Source of the DNA: Microbacterium thalassium
GTDB taxonomy: Bacteria; Actinomycetota; Actinomycetes; Actinomycetales; Microbacteriaceae
Assembly: GCF_014208045.1 (NCBI RefSeq)
Contig: NZ_JACHML010000001.1
Coordinates: 992,001-1,056,000 of the forward strand
Length of the DNA stretch: 64,000 nucleotides
Direction of reading: 5' to 3'
Shown: positions 63,647 through 64,000 of the stretch, piece after piece
How positions within the stretch are numbered: the first letter of the stretch is position 1
Layout: each line of letters starts with the position of its first letter
Program-made: the position numbers and the translations under genes
The notes under the pieces: model-generated
Database searches by the model: none
Told to the model about the DNA's origin: nothing
The model's input: only the letters and a program-made list of their open reading frames with translations

Positions 63647-64000
63647 ATGCTCGATCGCCGCGTGGCGCTGATCACCGGATGCGGGAAGCCCGACGGTGCG
63701 GGGCGGGCGATCGCCGCCCGGCTCGTCGAGGACGGCTTCGCGGTGGTCGTCACCGACCGCGCCCCGCAGGGCGTGCCGAACGCCGGCGAGCAGGCGCGTG
63801 ACGGCGGGGACGGCATCGCGGACTTCGCGGCCGAGGTCGAGGCATCCGGCGGCACGGCGCTGGCGCTGACCGGCGACATCGGCGACCCCGTCGACGTCGA
63901 GCGGATGGTCGGCGACGTCCTCGCGCGCTTCGGACGCATCGACGTGCTCGTCAACAACGCCGCCGCGCCCCAGGGCCCCGACCGCGTCGACATCGCGGAC
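63647..64000 (+). CDS. Short-chain dehydrogenase/reductase, 5' part only (cut by window edge)
   Basis: The ATG at 63647 follows GGAGGAGA. The visible 118 residues begin MLDRRVALITGCGKPDGAGR, a variant SDR cofactor motif (GCGKPDGAGR for TGxxxGxG). They include the Asp of VVVTDRAP near residue 37 and VLVNNAAAPQGP near 104. The catalytic Ser-Tyr-Lys part lies beyond 64000. It is on the same strand as the transketolase operon but separated by the palindromic element. Confidence 0.8.
   Translation, partial: MLDRRVALITGCGKPDGAGRAIAARLVEDGFAVVVTDRAPQGVPNAGEQARDGGDGIADFAAEVEASGGTALALTGDIGDPVDVERMVGDVLARFGRIDVLVNNAAAPQGPDRVDIAD

Overview
The window is a 64-kb stretch of GC-rich actinobacterial DNA. 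Third codon positions are almost all G or C, genes are tightly packed with ATGA/GTGA overlaps, GTG starts are common, and at least one promoter looks leaderless. Gene content and codon style suggest Microbacteriaceae, probably Microbacterium; that placement is inference. Nearly every gene is catabolic, a transporter or a regulator. I see no tRNA, rRNA, phage, transposase, IS element or CRISPR array. The region reads as a catabolic island for lignin-type methoxylated aromatics and related compounds, with three ABC importers and eleven regulator genes of the IclR, GntR, MarR, PadR and TetR families.

Layout. 1-10.8 kb: the 3' part of a LigM/DesA-type tetrahydrofolate-dependent O-demethylase, an acyl-CoA synthetase, an esterase, a tandem-TetR regulator, a MobA-like flavin hydroxylase with its MarR partner, a DUF1932-type dehydrogenase, an IclR regulator and a second LigM-type gene. 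11-15.8 kb: a complete LIV-type ABC importer. 16-25.4 kb: a hydroxyacid dehydrogenase/HpcH aldolase pair, facing a Dpp-type importer operon that ends in a Gfo/Idh/MocA dehydrogenase and a tyrosine phosphatase. 25.5-34.5 kb: a GntR-controlled cluster with two bicupins, a Tm-1-like (UPF0261) gene, two paralogous Tm-1-type TIM barrels, two aldo-keto reductases and a GMC oxidoreductase. 34.5-41.5 kb: GntR, aldehyde dehydrogenase, Fe-type alcohol dehydrogenase, Ldh2-type dehydrogenase, IclR, a metallo-beta-lactamase-fold protein and another GntR. 41.8-53.4 kb: two near-identical aldehyde dehydrogenases in opposite orientation bracket PadR, the operon metF - purU - LigM-type demethylase, two FMN-dependent (NtaA/DszA-type) monooxygenases with a flavin reductase, and two MarR regulators. 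53.6-64 kb: an operon of split transketolase, Zn alcohol dehydrogenase, ribose-type ABC importer, SDR, sugar-isomerase-like TIM barrel, benzaldehyde-dehydrogenase-like enzyme and a truncated SDR.

How it may work together. Aromatic aldehydes would be oxidised by the aldehyde dehydrogenases to acids. The LigM-type enzymes would move methoxyl groups to tetrahydrofolate. MetF run in the oxidative direction, a FolD encoded elsewhere, and PurU would regenerate tetrahydrofolate and release formate. Two operator-like motifs recur and suggest regulons. An IclR-type box (GRTTCC-N7-GGAAYC) sits upstream of the IclR gene, of the second LigM gene and of the metF operon. A GntR-type box (ATTGTCAACAAT and variants) sits at the LIV importer, the GntR/cupin divergent promoter and the Tm-1 operon. 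The most novel candidates are the split-transketolase operon, which could cleave an aryl-glycerol-derived ketol into an aromatic aldehyde, and the Tm-1/twin TIM-barrel cluster of unknown chemistry. Both proposals are inference from sequence and context. No aromatic ring-cleavage dioxygenase is visible, so ring opening must be encoded elsewhere.
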